Positions 1-8,890 are shown, numbered from the stretch's first letter. The stretch is DNA of 64,000 nt from Candidatus Krumholzibacteriota bacterium (GCA_022711765.1 JAKLEB010000001.1:1036694-1100693); one strand, 5' to 3'. Translations and numbers: made by a program. Notes: a model not told the origin generated them from the sequence alone.

Positions 1-128
1 TCCAGGGGCAGACCGGCGTCGATCATCGCGTCGATCGCCGCGCGGATCGCGTCGTCCTTGGCCTTGAGGAAGTCGGTCAGGGTGTTGTCGAGGTCGAAGA
101 TCACCGCGCGGATCGGTCGCTGCTGCAT
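1..128 (-). CDS. HAD-family hydrolase, N-terminal fragment
   Basis: The gene is cut by the left window edge, leaving about 42 codons that begin at the ATG at 128-126. The protein starts MQQRPIRAVIFDLDNTLTDF, which is HAD motif I (DxDxT at residues 12-16). The first Asp is the nucleophile and the second the general acid in this phosphatase/phosphotransferase superfamily. An AAAGGGG stretch lies just upstream of the ATG. The cap domain and motifs II-IV are outside the window, so the substrate cannot be assigned. It is divergent from the CPBP protease gene, with 75 bases between the two starts. Confidence 0.85.
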   Translation of the reverse strand, partial: MQQRPIRAVIFDLDNTLTDFLKAKDDAIRAAIDAMIDAGLPL

Positions 129-203
129 GGCGGCCCCTTTCTTGCCGGCGCGCACCGGGCGCGATATTAATGGTTCGACGCCGACCCGTACAGGGAGGAT
201 CGC

Positions 204-1037
204 TTGCCGTTGATCACCCCCCCGCCGCGCCGACCTCGCCTGTGGCACGCCTGGACGCCGATCCAGCTCTCGATCTTCGCGGCGCTGCTCGTGGTGGCCG
301 ACGCGTTCTGGCGGCTGGCGCTCTACCAGCTGATCCAGGACGCGTTCGCGACCGTGATCGCCGCGTCGTTCCTGGCGGTGGTGCTGCCGTGCCTGGTACT
401 CGCGCGATGGCACGGCGAGACGCTCTCGGGCGCGTTCGAGCTGCGGCCGCGGTCTCGCGCGGTGATCGGCGGCGTCGCGGCCGGTCTGCTCGGGTGGGCG
501 CCGGCCGGTCTGCTGGCCGACTGGTCGGCCACGCTGCGGCCGCCCACGCCGGAGCAGCTCGAGCTGCTCGAAGCGCAGCTGCCCACGGGCACCGCCGGCA
601 TCGTCACGGCCGCGCTCGCGGCGGTGATCGTCGCGCCGTTCGCGGAGGAACTGCTGTTCCGCGGCCTGTTCTTCCGACTCGCGCGCGATCAGTGGGGCTT
701 CGCCGGCGGCGCGGTCCTGACGGCGCTCTTCTTCGGCGTGCTGCACGACCAGCCGTGGAGCCTCTTCGGCCTGGTCGGACTGGGACTCCTGTTCGCCTGC
801 CTCTACCAGTGGACCGGTTCGCTCGTCGCGCCGTTCGCCGCGCACGCGGCGCACAATGCGGTCACCCTGGTGGTGCTGCTGAGACTCGACGGGGATCTCG
901 AGGCCGAGGTCTTGACCGGTCCCGCCGGCTGGGCCCTCCTGGCGGCGAGCGCCGCGCTCCTCGCCTGGCTGCTCGTCTGGCTGCGGCGGCGGGGACCCGT
1001 GCCGGCGGCCGCTACTCCTGGAGGCGACCGAGGCTGA
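204..1037 (+). CDS. CPBP-family intramembrane metalloprotease
   Basis: This 277-residue multi-pass membrane protein carries the CPBP (CAAX protease and bacteriocin-processing, Abi) signature. EELLFRG is at residues 148-154, a conserved His at 181 (FFGVLHDQ), and HAAHN at 214-218; these are the glutamate, histidine and asparagine residues of the intramembrane active site. Hydrophobic segments fill most of the chain. The start is TTG at 204, chosen because AGGGAGGAT lies at the right distance upstream. Family members cleave prenylated or other membrane substrates, and the substrate here is unknown. Its last 26 bases overlap, tail to tail, the small zinc-ribbon gene on the other strand. Confidence 0.88.
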   Translation: MPLITPPPRRPRLWHAWTPIQLSIFAALLVVADAFWRLALYQLIQDAFATVIAASFLAVVLPCLVLARWHGETLSGAFELRPRSRAVIGGVAAGLLGWAPAGLLADWSATLRPPTPEQLELLEAQLPTGTAGIVTAALAAVIVAPFAEELLFRGLFFRLARDQWGFAGGAVLTALFFGVLHDQPWSLFGLVGLGLLFACLYQWTGSLVAPFAAHAAHNAVTLVVLLRLDGDLEAEVLTGPAGWALLAASAALLAWLLVWLRRRGPVPAAATPGGDRG

Positions 1038-1185
1038 TCTCCCCGTTGTCGATCCGCATCGTGTGTCCGCAAGCCGGGTTGTGGCAGACCCAGGCCTTGT
1101 AGCGGATGGTCGCGCCGTCGCGGCCGTAGTCCGAAAGGGGCAGCAAGAGACCCTTGCCGCATTTCAGGCAGGTCGGGAATTCCAT
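1012..1185 (-). CDS. small zinc-ribbon protein
   Basis: This is a 57-residue protein with two cysteine pairs, CLKC at 6-9 and CHNPAC at 34-39, the arrangement of a zinc ribbon. The ATG at 1185 is preceded by AGAGGTG at good spacing; an extended upstream reading has no ribosome-binding site. The rest is polar and without membrane segments, so it is probably cytoplasmic. A role in nucleic-acid or protein binding is possible but not shown by the sequence. The 3' end overlaps the convergent CPBP protease gene. Confidence 0.7.
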   Translation of the reverse strand: MEFPTCLKCGKGLLLPLSDYGRDGATIRYKAWVCHNPACGHTMRIDNGEISLGRLQE

Positions 1186-1306
1186 CGTCGCACCTCTGTG
1201 AGCGGTCGCGCCTCCGCGTCCGCCTCGCCGACAACTCCACCCGGCGTCCCCACCCGGGGCCACCCTCGGTCGCCGTCAACACAGAGTAGATCAATCGTGT
1301 ATATTC

Positions 1307-2002
1307 TCAACCACCCGCCGCCGGAATGGCCGCCTCGCGCCGCGCCCCCTGCACCATGGCGAGCAGACCGGTTTCCATGGCCCGGGCCGTGGCCGCCGGG
1401 CCGGTCAGCTTGAAGAACAGGCTGCCCTGCGGACCCTCCAGCACGACCCCGACCAGCCGGTAGCCGGCCTGCGGTCCGCCGCTGCCGCCCGCCGGCATGC
1501 CCATGCCGCCGGCCTCGTAGGTGCCGTCGACCGCGACCACGTGCGCGGGCATGCCGGCCACCTCGAACGAGCGGCGCTCGGCCGTCGCGGCCGGATCGCC
1601 GCCGTCAGGCAGGCTCATCTGACCGATCCAGCGCTGCAGGTTCGCCTCGGTGCCGCCGCCGGAGGCAGGTCCGAAATAGAAGACGTTGACCTCGGCCGGC
1701 GCGGGGTCGCCGGCGACGGGCGCCAGCTGGTACTGCGCCTGCCGCATGCCGCTGGGTCCGAGGTCTCGCCATGCGGCCGGCGGCTGGAAGGTGACGCCGG
1801 CGAGGGCGACGGCGCCGGTCGCCGGGCGCGCGGGCGCGTCGGCCGGCGGCTGGACCGCAGGGCGGGGTGCGTCGGCCGCGGCGGCCGTCTTCTCGCCCCG
1901 GGTCCGGTCACCGCCGCCGTCGCCGCAAGCGGCGAGCAGCAGCAGGCCGGCCAGGCCGAGCAGGACCGCGCGCGACCTCGCGAAATCTTGCTGGGTGCTC
2001 AT
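1307..2002 (-). CDS. putative lipoprotein, last gene of redox operon
   Basis: A 231-residue protein whose N-terminus ends in a lipobox, LLLAAC, with Cys26 as the predicted acylated residue. A low-complexity Ala/Pro/Asp linker follows, then a soluble domain (TFQPPAAWRD near residue 70) that resembles the small proteins that begin with a predicted-substrate-binding strand in many Gram-negative lipoproteins. I recognise no enzymatic motif. It begins 11 bases after the stop of the iron-sulfur/FAD gene and is probably co-transcribed with it. A role in the electron-transfer locus is inferred from position only. Confidence 0.7.
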   Translation of the reverse strand: MSTQQDFARSRAVLLGLAGLLLLAACGDGGGDRTRGEKTAAAADAPRPAVQPPADAPARPATGAVALAGVTFQPPAAWRDLGPSGMRQAQYQLAPVAGDPAPAEVNVFYFGPASGGGTEANLQRWIGQMSLPDGGDPAATAERRSFEVAGMPAHVVAVDGTYEAGGMGMPAGGSGGPQAGYRLVGVVLEGPQGSLFFKLTGPAATARAMETGLLAMVQGARREAAIPAAGG

Positions 2003-2013
2003 GGCCCGACACG

Positions 2014-3342
2014 CTACTCGTGGTCGGCCGGTTGGGCAACTGCCGGCGGCTCGCCGCCGAACCCGATGCCGGCCTGTCGCAGCAGGGGATACGGCGGCTC
2101 GCCGCCGGCCATGACGAACACGTAGTCGTTCGGCAGGCTCAACGCCTCGCCGCCGACCGTCAGGTCGACCACTCCGTCGCGGATCGTCCGGACCAGCGAG
2201 TCGCCGATGAAGCGGACCGTCCCTGCCGCGAGGAGCGGCTCGAGCCTCTCGGCGTTCCGCCGCTTGATGCGGACCAGCCGCGGCTTGCGATAGCTGATGG
2301 ACACGCGGTTGCCCGACTCGCGCCCGAGCCCAATCGCCGCCTCGACAGCGCTGTCGCCACCGCCGACCACCAGCAGGTCGAGGTCCCGGTAGCCGGCGGC
2401 ATCGACGAGCTGGTACGAGACCTTCGCCGCGTCCTCGCCCGGCACGCCGAGCCGGCGCGGCGTTCCCCGCCGGCCGAGCGCCAGGATGACGCGGCGCGCC
2501 GCATGATGGCCTCCCGTCGTGACCACGGCGAAGCGGTCGCACGATCCGTCCAGGGACGCGAGGCGTTCGCCCTTGCGGACGTCGAGCCGGTGCGCCCCCA
2601 CCAGCTCCCGCCACAGCGCCAGCAGGTCCTCCTTGGCGTACTCTCCCGCCGACAGCGTCCCGTAGAGCGGGATCTCGAGCGGCTGGACCATCGCGAGCTT
2701 GCGGCGCGGATACTGCAAGATCGTGCCGCCAGCGTCTTGCTGGTCGACGACGACGCAGCGGAGCCCCTGTTCGCGAGCGGTCAGCGCCGCGGCCAGCCCG
2801 GCGGGGCCGGCGCCGACGACGACCAGGTCCCAGGGAGCGGCCTCCCGCCGGCCCTCCAGGGACCGCGCCACCGCGAGCGCCGCCCGCCGGCCCTGCGCGA
2901 CCGCGTTGCTGATGAGCGCGTAGCCGCCGAGCTCGCCGGCGATGTAGACGCCGCGAACGGTCGTCTGGAGGTCGGCGTCCAGGCGAGGAATATCGTCGCG
3001 CCCGCCGAGATCGCCCAGGCCCACCGTGATGGCGCCGACGGGACAGGCCTCGGCGCACAGGCCGTGGCCGATGCACCGCACGCCGTTGATCACGGTCGCG
3101 CGACCGTGGACGACCCCGAGCACGTCGCCCTCGGGACAGGCCCGCACGCAGGCGCCGCAGCCGATGCAGGAGTCCGCCGCGATCAGCGGATACTGGCCGA
3201 GCGGGCGGTCGATCCCGAGGCGGGTCGCCTCGGCGAGCCGCGCGACGTCCTCGCGGCGCGCCCGCCTGAACCGGGCGGCGTACGGCAACCAGATCGCCAG
3301 GGCCACGAGGGCGGTCACGAGCCAGATGAGCAGCGGTTCCAC
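2014..3342 (-). CDS. membrane-anchored ferredoxin-FAD oxidoreductase
   Basis: The 442-residue protein has one N-terminal membrane helix (about residues 3-22), then a ferredoxin-like segment. Cluster 1 is CIGCGACVRACP (Cys 59, 62, 65, 69). The second motif, CIGHGLCAEACP (90-101), has His93 where a cysteine is normal. A thioredoxin-reductase-like flavoprotein follows: GAGPAG at 177-182 for FAD and GGGDSAVEAA near 317 for NAD(P)H. The redox-active CxxC of true thioredoxin reductase was not seen. The GTG start at 3342 is supported by GGGAGGTT upstream. Sitting with multiheme cytochromes and a membrane cytochrome, it probably moves electrons between NAD(P)H, iron-sulfur centres and the cytochrome pool. 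Confidence 0.82.
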   Translation of the reverse strand: MEPLLIWLVTALVALAIWLPYAARFRRARREDVARLAEATRLGIDRPLGQYPLIAADSCIGCGACVRACPEGDVLGVVHGRATVINGVRCIGHGLCAEACPVGAITVGLGDLGGRDDIPRLDADLQTTVRGVYIAGELGGYALISNAVAQGRRAALAVARSLEGRREAAPWDLVVVGAGPAGLAAALTAREQGLRCVVVDQQDAGGTILQYPRRKLAMVQPLEIPLYGTLSAGEYAKEDLLALWRELVGAHRLDVRKGERLASLDGSCDRFAVVTTGGHHAARRVILALGRRGTPRRLGVPGEDAAKVSYQLVDAAGYRDLDLLVVGGGDSAVEAAIGLGRESGNRVSISYRKPRLVRIKRRNAERLEPLLAAGTVRFIGDSLVRTIRDGVVDLTVGGEALSLPNDYVFVMAGGEPPYPLLRQAGIGFGGEPPAVAQPADHE

Positions 3343-3373
3343 GATCGCCGAACCTCCCGGGCGGACCCGCGCG

Positions 3374-5002
3374 TCAGAATCGCCGTCCGATCTCGGCAAA
3401 CAGCCGGTGCCCACCGGGGTCGTCGCCCCATTCGTATCGGTAGTCGACGGCGGCGTAGGTCTTGCGGGCCAGCGCCAGATCGATCCCGCCGCCGAACCAG
3501 GCCGACCGGCGAACCTCCCACCAGCCCGCCGCGTCGTAGGCGTGCAGGCCGCCGGTCACCCGCAGGGCATTGCCGAGCCCCCAGGGGCGATGGGCCGCGA
3601 GACCGGCGCGCCAGCCGCGGGCCAGCGGTCCGTCGTAGCCGCCGGCGTCCGCGGTGACGTTCGCGATGGCAGCCTGGTGGGTCACGGCGAGGCTCCACGA
3701 CCGGGTGTCGCGCCCGTAGGCCGGATGACGGCGCAAGCCGCCCTGCACGGTCAGCGCAGCGTGGCGCCCGGCCTGGATGCGACCACGCAGCCGCAGTCCC
3801 TGCCGGAGGGAGTCGTTGAACAGGCTGTCCGCGAGCGACCGGTTCTCGGCGGTCCGGGGCGTGCGCCGGCCGTCGTAGTCGAGGTTGATCCCGACGGCGC
3901 GGCCGGCCTGCCAGCGCAGACCGACGAACGCGCCGGTCAGGGAGATCGGATCGCCGCCGAGATCGCGGCGCCAGCGCCGATTGACCTCGATCTCCCACCC
4001 GGTCTGGACGCCGACGCGGCGGTCGAGCTCGCCGCGAGCCGCCACGTAGAGGAACTCGCGGCTGACCTCGCCGGCCCGATAGAGGCCGACTGCGGCCAGC
4101 GAGCCGGCGAGATAGCGTGCGCCAGGCCGACCCGCCTGGTGACGGACGAAGAACCCGCCCTTGCGCGTCTCGTCGCTGGGCTCGCTGCTATGCCAGTCGG
4201 GCTGCCAGCCGCCGAAAGCGCCGATCCACGTCCCGTCTCCGAGGCGCGCCTCGCCCAGGACACCGTCGACCCAGCCGGCTCCCGCGACCGCACGCGGCAG
4301 AGCGCGCCCGAGCGACCAGCGGTGCCCCGCCGCATCGGGCGCGTAGGCGAGGGCCGCCTCGTGGACCCGGCTGCGCCACTCGGATCGCGGGGCGACGCCG
4401 CCCGGTGCGTGGGCGCGATCCTGATGACGAAGGGTGCCCTCGAGGCGCAGCTCGAGTCCCTTCGCGACGAGGTCGGGCACGGTGAGCCGAGCGCGCAGCG
4501 ACGGCTCGCTCGTCCAGCCGGACCGGCTGTCCGCGGCGCGCGCGTACGACCAGCGCAGGGCGACCAGGCCGCGGATCGGCTGCGCCGTCGCGCCGCCGGT
4601 CCGCGGTGGGGAGGCCGGCGCGTCCGTCGCGACCGCCGCCGGCGCGGCGGCGCCGGCAGCCGCCCCGGCGGACTCGCCTCGCGCCGCGCGCGCGACCACG
4701 GTCGCCAGGTCTCCAGCGGCGATCGACTCGATCTGGTCGATCGGCCGGCACGCGGTCGAATGGTCGGCGACATGGACGGCGACCAGGCGGGCGATCAGCC
4801 GTCCCTCCCTCTCGACGTCCAGCGAATCGCCGGTCGCCAGGCCGTCGAGCCGACCACCGTCGAGATAGACGTGCTCGGCCGACAGGTACCGCACGGCGAA
4901 CGGTCCCGGCGACGTGGCGCCGGCCGCCGCCGCGAGCAGCGGCGAGACGGCCAGCGCGAGCGCCCAGCCGTGGAGACCTCGGGCTGGCGGTCCAGCGCGC
5001 AT
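3374..5002 (-). CDS. outer-membrane beta-barrel protein of cytochrome locus
   Basis: A 542-residue protein with a signal peptide (Ala-rich, about residues 1-28). A small SH3-like domain follows (GLATGDSLDVEREGRL), then an Ala/Pro linker and a long C-terminal domain of alternating hydrophobic strands with many aromatic girdle residues. It ends in Phe (AEIGRRF), the usual barrel-assembly signal. The ATG overlaps the TGA of the 16-heme cytochrome gene (TGATG), and GGAGGA precedes it, so translation is coupled. I infer a porin that houses or docks the multiheme cytochromes, as in other porin-cytochrome conduits. It does not look like a close MtrB relative. Confidence 0.8.
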   Translation of the reverse strand: MRAGPPARGLHGWALALAVSPLLAAAAGATSPGPFAVRYLSAEHVYLDGGRLDGLATGDSLDVEREGRLIARLVAVHVADHSTACRPIDQIESIAAGDLATVVARAARGESAGAAAGAAAPAAVATDAPASPPRTGGATAQPIRGLVALRWSYARAADSRSGWTSEPSLRARLTVPDLVAKGLELRLEGTLRHQDRAHAPGGVAPRSEWRSRVHEAALAYAPDAAGHRWSLGRALPRAVAGAGWVDGVLGEARLGDGTWIGAFGGWQPDWHSSEPSDETRKGGFFVRHQAGRPGARYLAGSLAAVGLYRAGEVSREFLYVAARGELDRRVGVQTGWEIEVNRRWRRDLGGDPISLTGAFVGLRWQAGRAVGINLDYDGRRTPRTAENRSLADSLFNDSLRQGLRLRGRIQAGRHAALTVQGGLRRHPAYGRDTRSWSLAVTHQAAIANVTADAGGYDGPLARGWRAGLAAHRPWGLGNALRVTGGLHAYDAAGWWEVRRSAWFGGGIDLALARKTYAAVDYRYEWGDDPGGHRLFAEIGRRF

Positions 5003-6261
5003 CAATCCTCCTCCCCGCGCGGATGGCACTCCAGACAGGCCGAGCTCAGATACGCGTAGCCGGAGACGTCCCCGTGATCCTGGTCGGTGTCGGCCTGGTT
5101 GTGTTCGTGACAGAAGATGCACTCGAAAATCGAGAAGTCGCTCGGCTGCACGTGGCAGTCGACGCAGGCGTTCCACTCGTCGCGATGCCGGCCGGAATCG
5201 ATGGGGAACAGGGTGTCGTGGTCCCAGGTCGACGGGACCCACGCGCTCGTCGTGTGGCAGCGCTCGCAGTCCGTCGGGAAACCGGCCGCCGGGTGAGGGG
5301 GATCGCTGGTCGCGTCGTACTCGAGCTGGTGGCAGGCGACGCAGTCCCGGGGCGTGCCGGCATAGCCGGACTGATGGCAATCGCTGCACAGCGCGCGGGC
5401 GTGCGCGCCGGTCAGGGGAAACCCGGTCAGGTCGTGCCGGTACTCCGCCGGCGCCCAGGCGTTCTCGTCGTGGCAGACGCGGCAATCGGTGGGGAACGCG
5501 GCGGCGGCGTGGTCGGGATCCACGGTCGCGTCGTACTCGGCGGCGTGACAGGCGTAGCAGTCGGTCGGCAGCGAGCCGAGGCCGTCGGCGTGGCACGCGG
5601 CGCAGCGCGCCGCGGCATGAGCGCCGCGCAGCGGGAAGGTCGGCGGGTGCTGGAACGAGGAGGTCCCCCAGGAGGTCGCGAAGACCGCATGGCAGTCCTG
5701 GCAGGTGGTGGGGAAGCCGGCCTGGACATGGTCGGGGGCGCGCGCACCGAGGTAATCCGCTTCGTGGCAGGCCACGCACTCGGCGGAGACCTGCGTGTAC
5801 TCGGCGCCAGGCTGGCCGCGGTGGCAAGCGCCGCAGTCGACCCAGGCGTGCGCGCCGCTCAGGGGGAACGCGAGCCCCTCGTGGCGCTCGATCATGTCCG
5901 CACGATTCTCCCAGGTCCCCACGCGATGGCAGGCCTCGCAATCGAAGCCCAGCTCGCCGTGATGGACGTCCGCGTGGCAATCGGCGCAGGCGACCCCCAC
6001 GTGGGCGAAGACCAGCGAGCGGTGGCAGTCGCGGCAGGCAACGCCGGCGTGGCCGCCGAGCAGCGGGAAACCGACGGCGGCGTGGTCGAACCGCAGGGGC
6101 GCCGCCGGGACCACCCAGCTCGCGGTGTCGTGGCACTCGACGCACTCGCGATCGAAGTCGCCGTGCGGCGAGTCCTGCGCGACGCCGACCGCCGGCGCCG
6201 CGGCGATCAGGATCCCGAAGCAGGCGAACGCTGTGCGCCGTGAGTCGGCCGGCCTCATCAT
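5002..6261 (-). CDS. 16-heme cytochrome c
   Basis: A 419-residue exported protein with a hydrophobic signal segment (AFACFGILIAAAPAVGVAQ) and sixteen CxxCH heme-attachment motifs by direct count. Spacing is repetitive: CxxCH is followed by a segment such as FDHAAVGFPLLGGHA and then the next CxxCH, so histidines in the linkers can serve as distal ligands. The start ATG at 6261 overlaps the upstream TGA (ATGA), with AAGGAG upstream; a second ATG at 6258 is possible. It belongs to the broad multiheme c3/c7-like group and is expected in the periplasm, wiring the 20-heme protein to the outer-membrane barrel encoded just downstream. Confidence 0.9.
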   Translation of the reverse strand: MMRPADSRRTAFACFGILIAAAPAVGVAQDSPHGDFDRECVECHDTASWVVPAAPLRFDHAAVGFPLLGGHAGVACRDCHRSLVFAHVGVACADCHADVHHGELGFDCEACHRVGTWENRADMIERHEGLAFPLSGAHAWVDCGACHRGQPGAEYTQVSAECVACHEADYLGARAPDHVQAGFPTTCQDCHAVFATSWGTSSFQHPPTFPLRGAHAAARCAACHADGLGSLPTDCYACHAAEYDATVDPDHAAAAFPTDCRVCHDENAWAPAEYRHDLTGFPLTGAHARALCSDCHQSGYAGTPRDCVACHQLEYDATSDPPHPAAGFPTDCERCHTTSAWVPSTWDHDTLFPIDSGRHRDEWNACVDCHVQPSDFSIFECIFCHEHNQADTDQDHGDVSGYAYLSSACLECHPRGEED

Positions 6262-8036
6262 CCTTGCTCCTTGGCGGTCGACGGGACCGCGGTTCCGTGG
6301 CAATCGGCACAGTCCGTACCGCGCGGGCGGTACCGGGCGAACTCGCCGGCAGCGTCGCGCTCGAGGGGGTGGCAGCGCGCGCACGCGACCTGGCGGTGGG
6401 CGCCGGTCAGCGGGAACCGCGACTGGCGATCGTGGTCGAAGCGAGCGGGCCGCCAGGCGTCCGGCGCGTGGCATCGCGCGCAGTCATCGCCGGCAACCGG
6501 CGTCGCGTCGCCGCCGAACTGGCCGCGGTGCGGATCCACGTGGCAGCTCACGCACGCTCGCGGAACGCCCGCAAAGACGAGCGCCACCGCACTCGTCGGC
6601 GCAGCGACCTGTCTCGCGACCGCGGGCCCGGCCGACGAGGCGGCCGACAGCCCAACCGGCGTGTGGCAATCCCGGCAAGCGATGTCCGCATGACGTCCGG
6701 CGAGCGGCCAGCCGGTGCGGTCGTGCGCGAATCTGACGTCCCGCCACGAGTCCTCGCGGTGGCACGCGCGGCAGCCGTCGCCGCCGGACAGTCGCGCGAG
6801 CTCGGGCCCGTGAGGATCTCCGTGGCAATCCTCGCACGTCGCGTGGGGAAGGGCGAGCGGCGGGGCCCCCGGGGCGGAGCCAGAACCGGACGCCGCCCGG
6901 TGACACGCCACGCAGGGTTGCGCCCGGTGCGCGCCGACGAGGGGGAACGCCGTCGAATCGTGTTCGGCCAGGGTGAATCGCGCCGGCTGGAAGCCGGACT
7001 CGTCGTGACACTGCTCGCAGCGCAGCCAGCTGGCTTCGCCGGCCGTGCGCGCGGCGTGCGCGTCGCGGTGGCAATCGATGCAGGCGGCGTGCGGCAGCGG
7101 CTGACCGCGCTGGCGGCCGCCGTGGCACGCGGCGCACGCGAGCTGCGCGTGGCGCCCGCGGAGCGGGAATGCGGTGCGGGCGTGGTCGAAGGAGTCGCGC
7201 GCCCGCGCCGACCACGCCGCCGTCTCGTGGCAGCCGTTGCAGTCGGCGCCGAGGCGACCGCCGTGGGGATCCGTGTGGCAATCGACGCAGCCGCCGTGCG
7301 CGACGCCGCGATACCGGCGCGCGCCCGGTACGGTCCCGGCGCCATCGAGCGCGGGATGGCATCGCTCGCACGTCACCGCCGCATGAGCGCCCACAAGCGG
7401 GAACGCCGTCCGCGAGTGGTCGAAGGTCGCGGCGAGGCGCCACTCGGTCTGCCGATGGCAGCGAGCGCAGTCGCCGCCGAACTGGTCGCGGTGGGGATCC
7501 GGATGACAACCCGCGCAATCGGTCGAGAGGCCGAGGTAGGTCCGCTCGAGGTCGACCTTGCCTGAACGGAGGCGCTCCGGCGTCTCGATGCGCGCCGGCC
7601 GGTGGCACTCGCGGCACGCGACCGTCGCGTGCCGACCTTCCAGGACGAAGCCGACGCTGGCGTGATCGAAATCCGACGGGCCACGATCGGGCCACGAGAT
7701 CAGCGCGAAATCGCGGCCGAGGTGCTCGTGGTGGCAGGTCTCGCAGGCCGCGTAGTTCTCGCCCGCGTGCAGGCCGCGTCCCTCGGCGACGCGCGCGGCG
7801 ACCGCGTGGTGGCACGCGAGGCAACCCGCGCGCACGTCCTGGCGATCCGCATCGTGGCAGCTCGTGCAGTGGCGGACGCCTTCGAGATCGGCGTGCGCCT
7901 GGCTCAGCGGCCCTGGCGAGAGCTGGGCGGCCGACGGTTGCGCGAGGCCGGCGAGCGCCAGGACGAGCAGCGCCGGCAGGGCCAGCTGTCGCGTTCCGTC
8001 GCGCGAGGTCAGAAGATCCAACGATAACCGAGCCAC
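6258..8036 (-). CDS. 20-heme cytochrome c
   Basis: I count twenty CxxCH motifs in 592 residues. The N-terminus is a signal peptide ending near QPSAAQ. The modules repeat as FDHxRTAFPLxGAH...CxxCH, with CHxDPHxxQFGGDCxxCH pairs, suggesting growth by module duplication. The start chosen is GTG at 8036, which has GGAG seven bases upstream and overlaps the previous gene by 28 bases; TTG at 8021 is an alternative without a ribosome-binding site. It is expected to be a periplasmic or surface electron wire. Its stop overlaps the start of the 16-heme gene, so the two are translated together. It is a paralogue-like relative of that protein. Confidence 0.88.
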   Translation of the reverse strand: MARLSLDLLTSRDGTRQLALPALLVLALAGLAQPSAAQLSPGPLSQAHADLEGVRHCTSCHDADRQDVRAGCLACHHAVAARVAEGRGLHAGENYAACETCHHEHLGRDFALISWPDRGPSDFDHASVGFVLEGRHATVACRECHRPARIETPERLRSGKVDLERTYLGLSTDCAGCHPDPHRDQFGGDCARCHRQTEWRLAATFDHSRTAFPLVGAHAAVTCERCHPALDGAGTVPGARRYRGVAHGGCVDCHTDPHGGRLGADCNGCHETAAWSARARDSFDHARTAFPLRGRHAQLACAACHGGRQRGQPLPHAACIDCHRDAHAARTAGEASWLRCEQCHDESGFQPARFTLAEHDSTAFPLVGAHRAQPCVACHRAASGSGSAPGAPPLALPHATCEDCHGDPHGPELARLSGGDGCRACHREDSWRDVRFAHDRTGWPLAGRHADIACRDCHTPVGLSAASSAGPAVARQVAAPTSAVALVFAGVPRACVSCHVDPHRGQFGGDATPVAGDDCARCHAPDAWRPARFDHDRQSRFPLTGAHRQVACARCHPLERDAAGEFARYRPRGTDCADCHGTAVPSTAKEQG

Positions 8037-8890
8037 AGCGCGACTCCGACGTGAACGACCATGACGAGGAACATCAAGCCTGCGAAGGGCTTGTGCACGA
8101 CGTGCCAGTAGTGGAAGGCCTGCTGGACCTGGAACCCCAGGACGCGCCTGCGCCGCAGGAGCACGCGCTCGCGGGCCAGCGCACCGATCAGCCTGCGCTC
8201 GACGCCGCGGTCGAGCCCGCTCGCGCCCAGCAGGCGGTCCAGATCCCGTCTCAGAGCGAGATTGCGGCGGAACAGCCACACCAGGCCGGCCGACGCGGGA
8301 CCACCGGGCGGTACGGCGAGACGGTCGAGTCCGGCCAGCACGGCCTCCGGGGCGGGCAGGTGCGCGGCGAGCTCCGAGCGGAGCTCCGCCTCGCGCAGGT
8401 CCATGTCCGCCGCGCTCAGCTCCTGGCCGGCGATCGTGCGCGGGATCTGCCGGTAGAGGAACCGACCGAGCACGCCACTGAGGGCGACCGCGACCATGCT
8501 CCAGTAGCTCGCCGCGACCAGTCCCTGGACCTTGAATGACGTGTGGAGCGTGATCAGGACCGGTCCCCAGATGCCCAGGAACACGTGGGCGCTCAGCCAG
8601 CGGGACATCCGGCCCAGGCGCCCGAAGAGTCGCGTGCGTTTGCGGACCGAGTACAGCTGCATCAGCAGCAGCGCGGCCGTACCGGCGAACCCCAGGCCGT
8701 GGCCGACCGAGCCGGTCGGGCGCCAGGTCGCGTAACCGTCGTGAAAGGGCCGATCCTGAAGCGGGGCGAGGTAGTAGGACCGCGCCCGCCACAGGATCGC
8801 GAGGACGCCGGCGACGGCAACGATGTGCAAGATCAGCATGACGGCGCGAAAACCGCCGTCGGCTGTGGCGCGGTCTCGGTCGTGACCCAT
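8009..8890 (-). CDS. five-helix membrane protein, probable b-type cytochrome
   Basis: A 293-residue protein with about five hydrophobic segments. Histidines lie in or next to helices (SVGHGLGF, SAHVFLGIW, LITLHTSF, HYWHVVHKP, VVHVGVALW), as in ferric-reductase-like or b561-like membrane cytochromes that bind two hemes b. A charged cytoplasmic or periplasmic loop of about 130 residues splits the fourth and fifth helices. It is the first gene of the minus-strand redox operon and would carry electrons across the inner membrane to the multiheme cytochromes. The start at 8890 is tentative because no clear ribosome-binding site precedes it. Confidence 0.7.
   Translation of the reverse strand: MGHDRDRATADGGFRAVMLILHIVAVAGVLAILWRARSYYLAPLQDRPFHDGYATWRPTGSVGHGLGFAGTAALLLMQLYSVRKRTRLFGRLGRMSRWLSAHVFLGIWGPVLITLHTSFKVQGLVAASYWSMVAVALSGVLGRFLYRQIPRTIAGQELSAADMDLREAELRSELAAHLPAPEAVLAGLDRLAVPPGGPASAGLVWLFRRNLALRRDLDRLLGASGLDRGVERRLIGALARERVLLRRRRVLGFQVQQAFHYWHVVHKPFAGLMFLVMVVHVGVALWLGYRWIF

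Noticed and set aside
4914..7565. Long plus-strand open frame (883 codons) across the cytochrome genes
   Set aside because: It is antisense to the heme genes, highly Arg/Gly-rich, and without a ribosome-binding site or domain; a GC-rich shadow.
5002..8036. Regularly spaced short repeats, CRISPR-like at first sight
   Set aside because: They are CxxCH heme modules in an intact reading frame; unit length and sequence vary.
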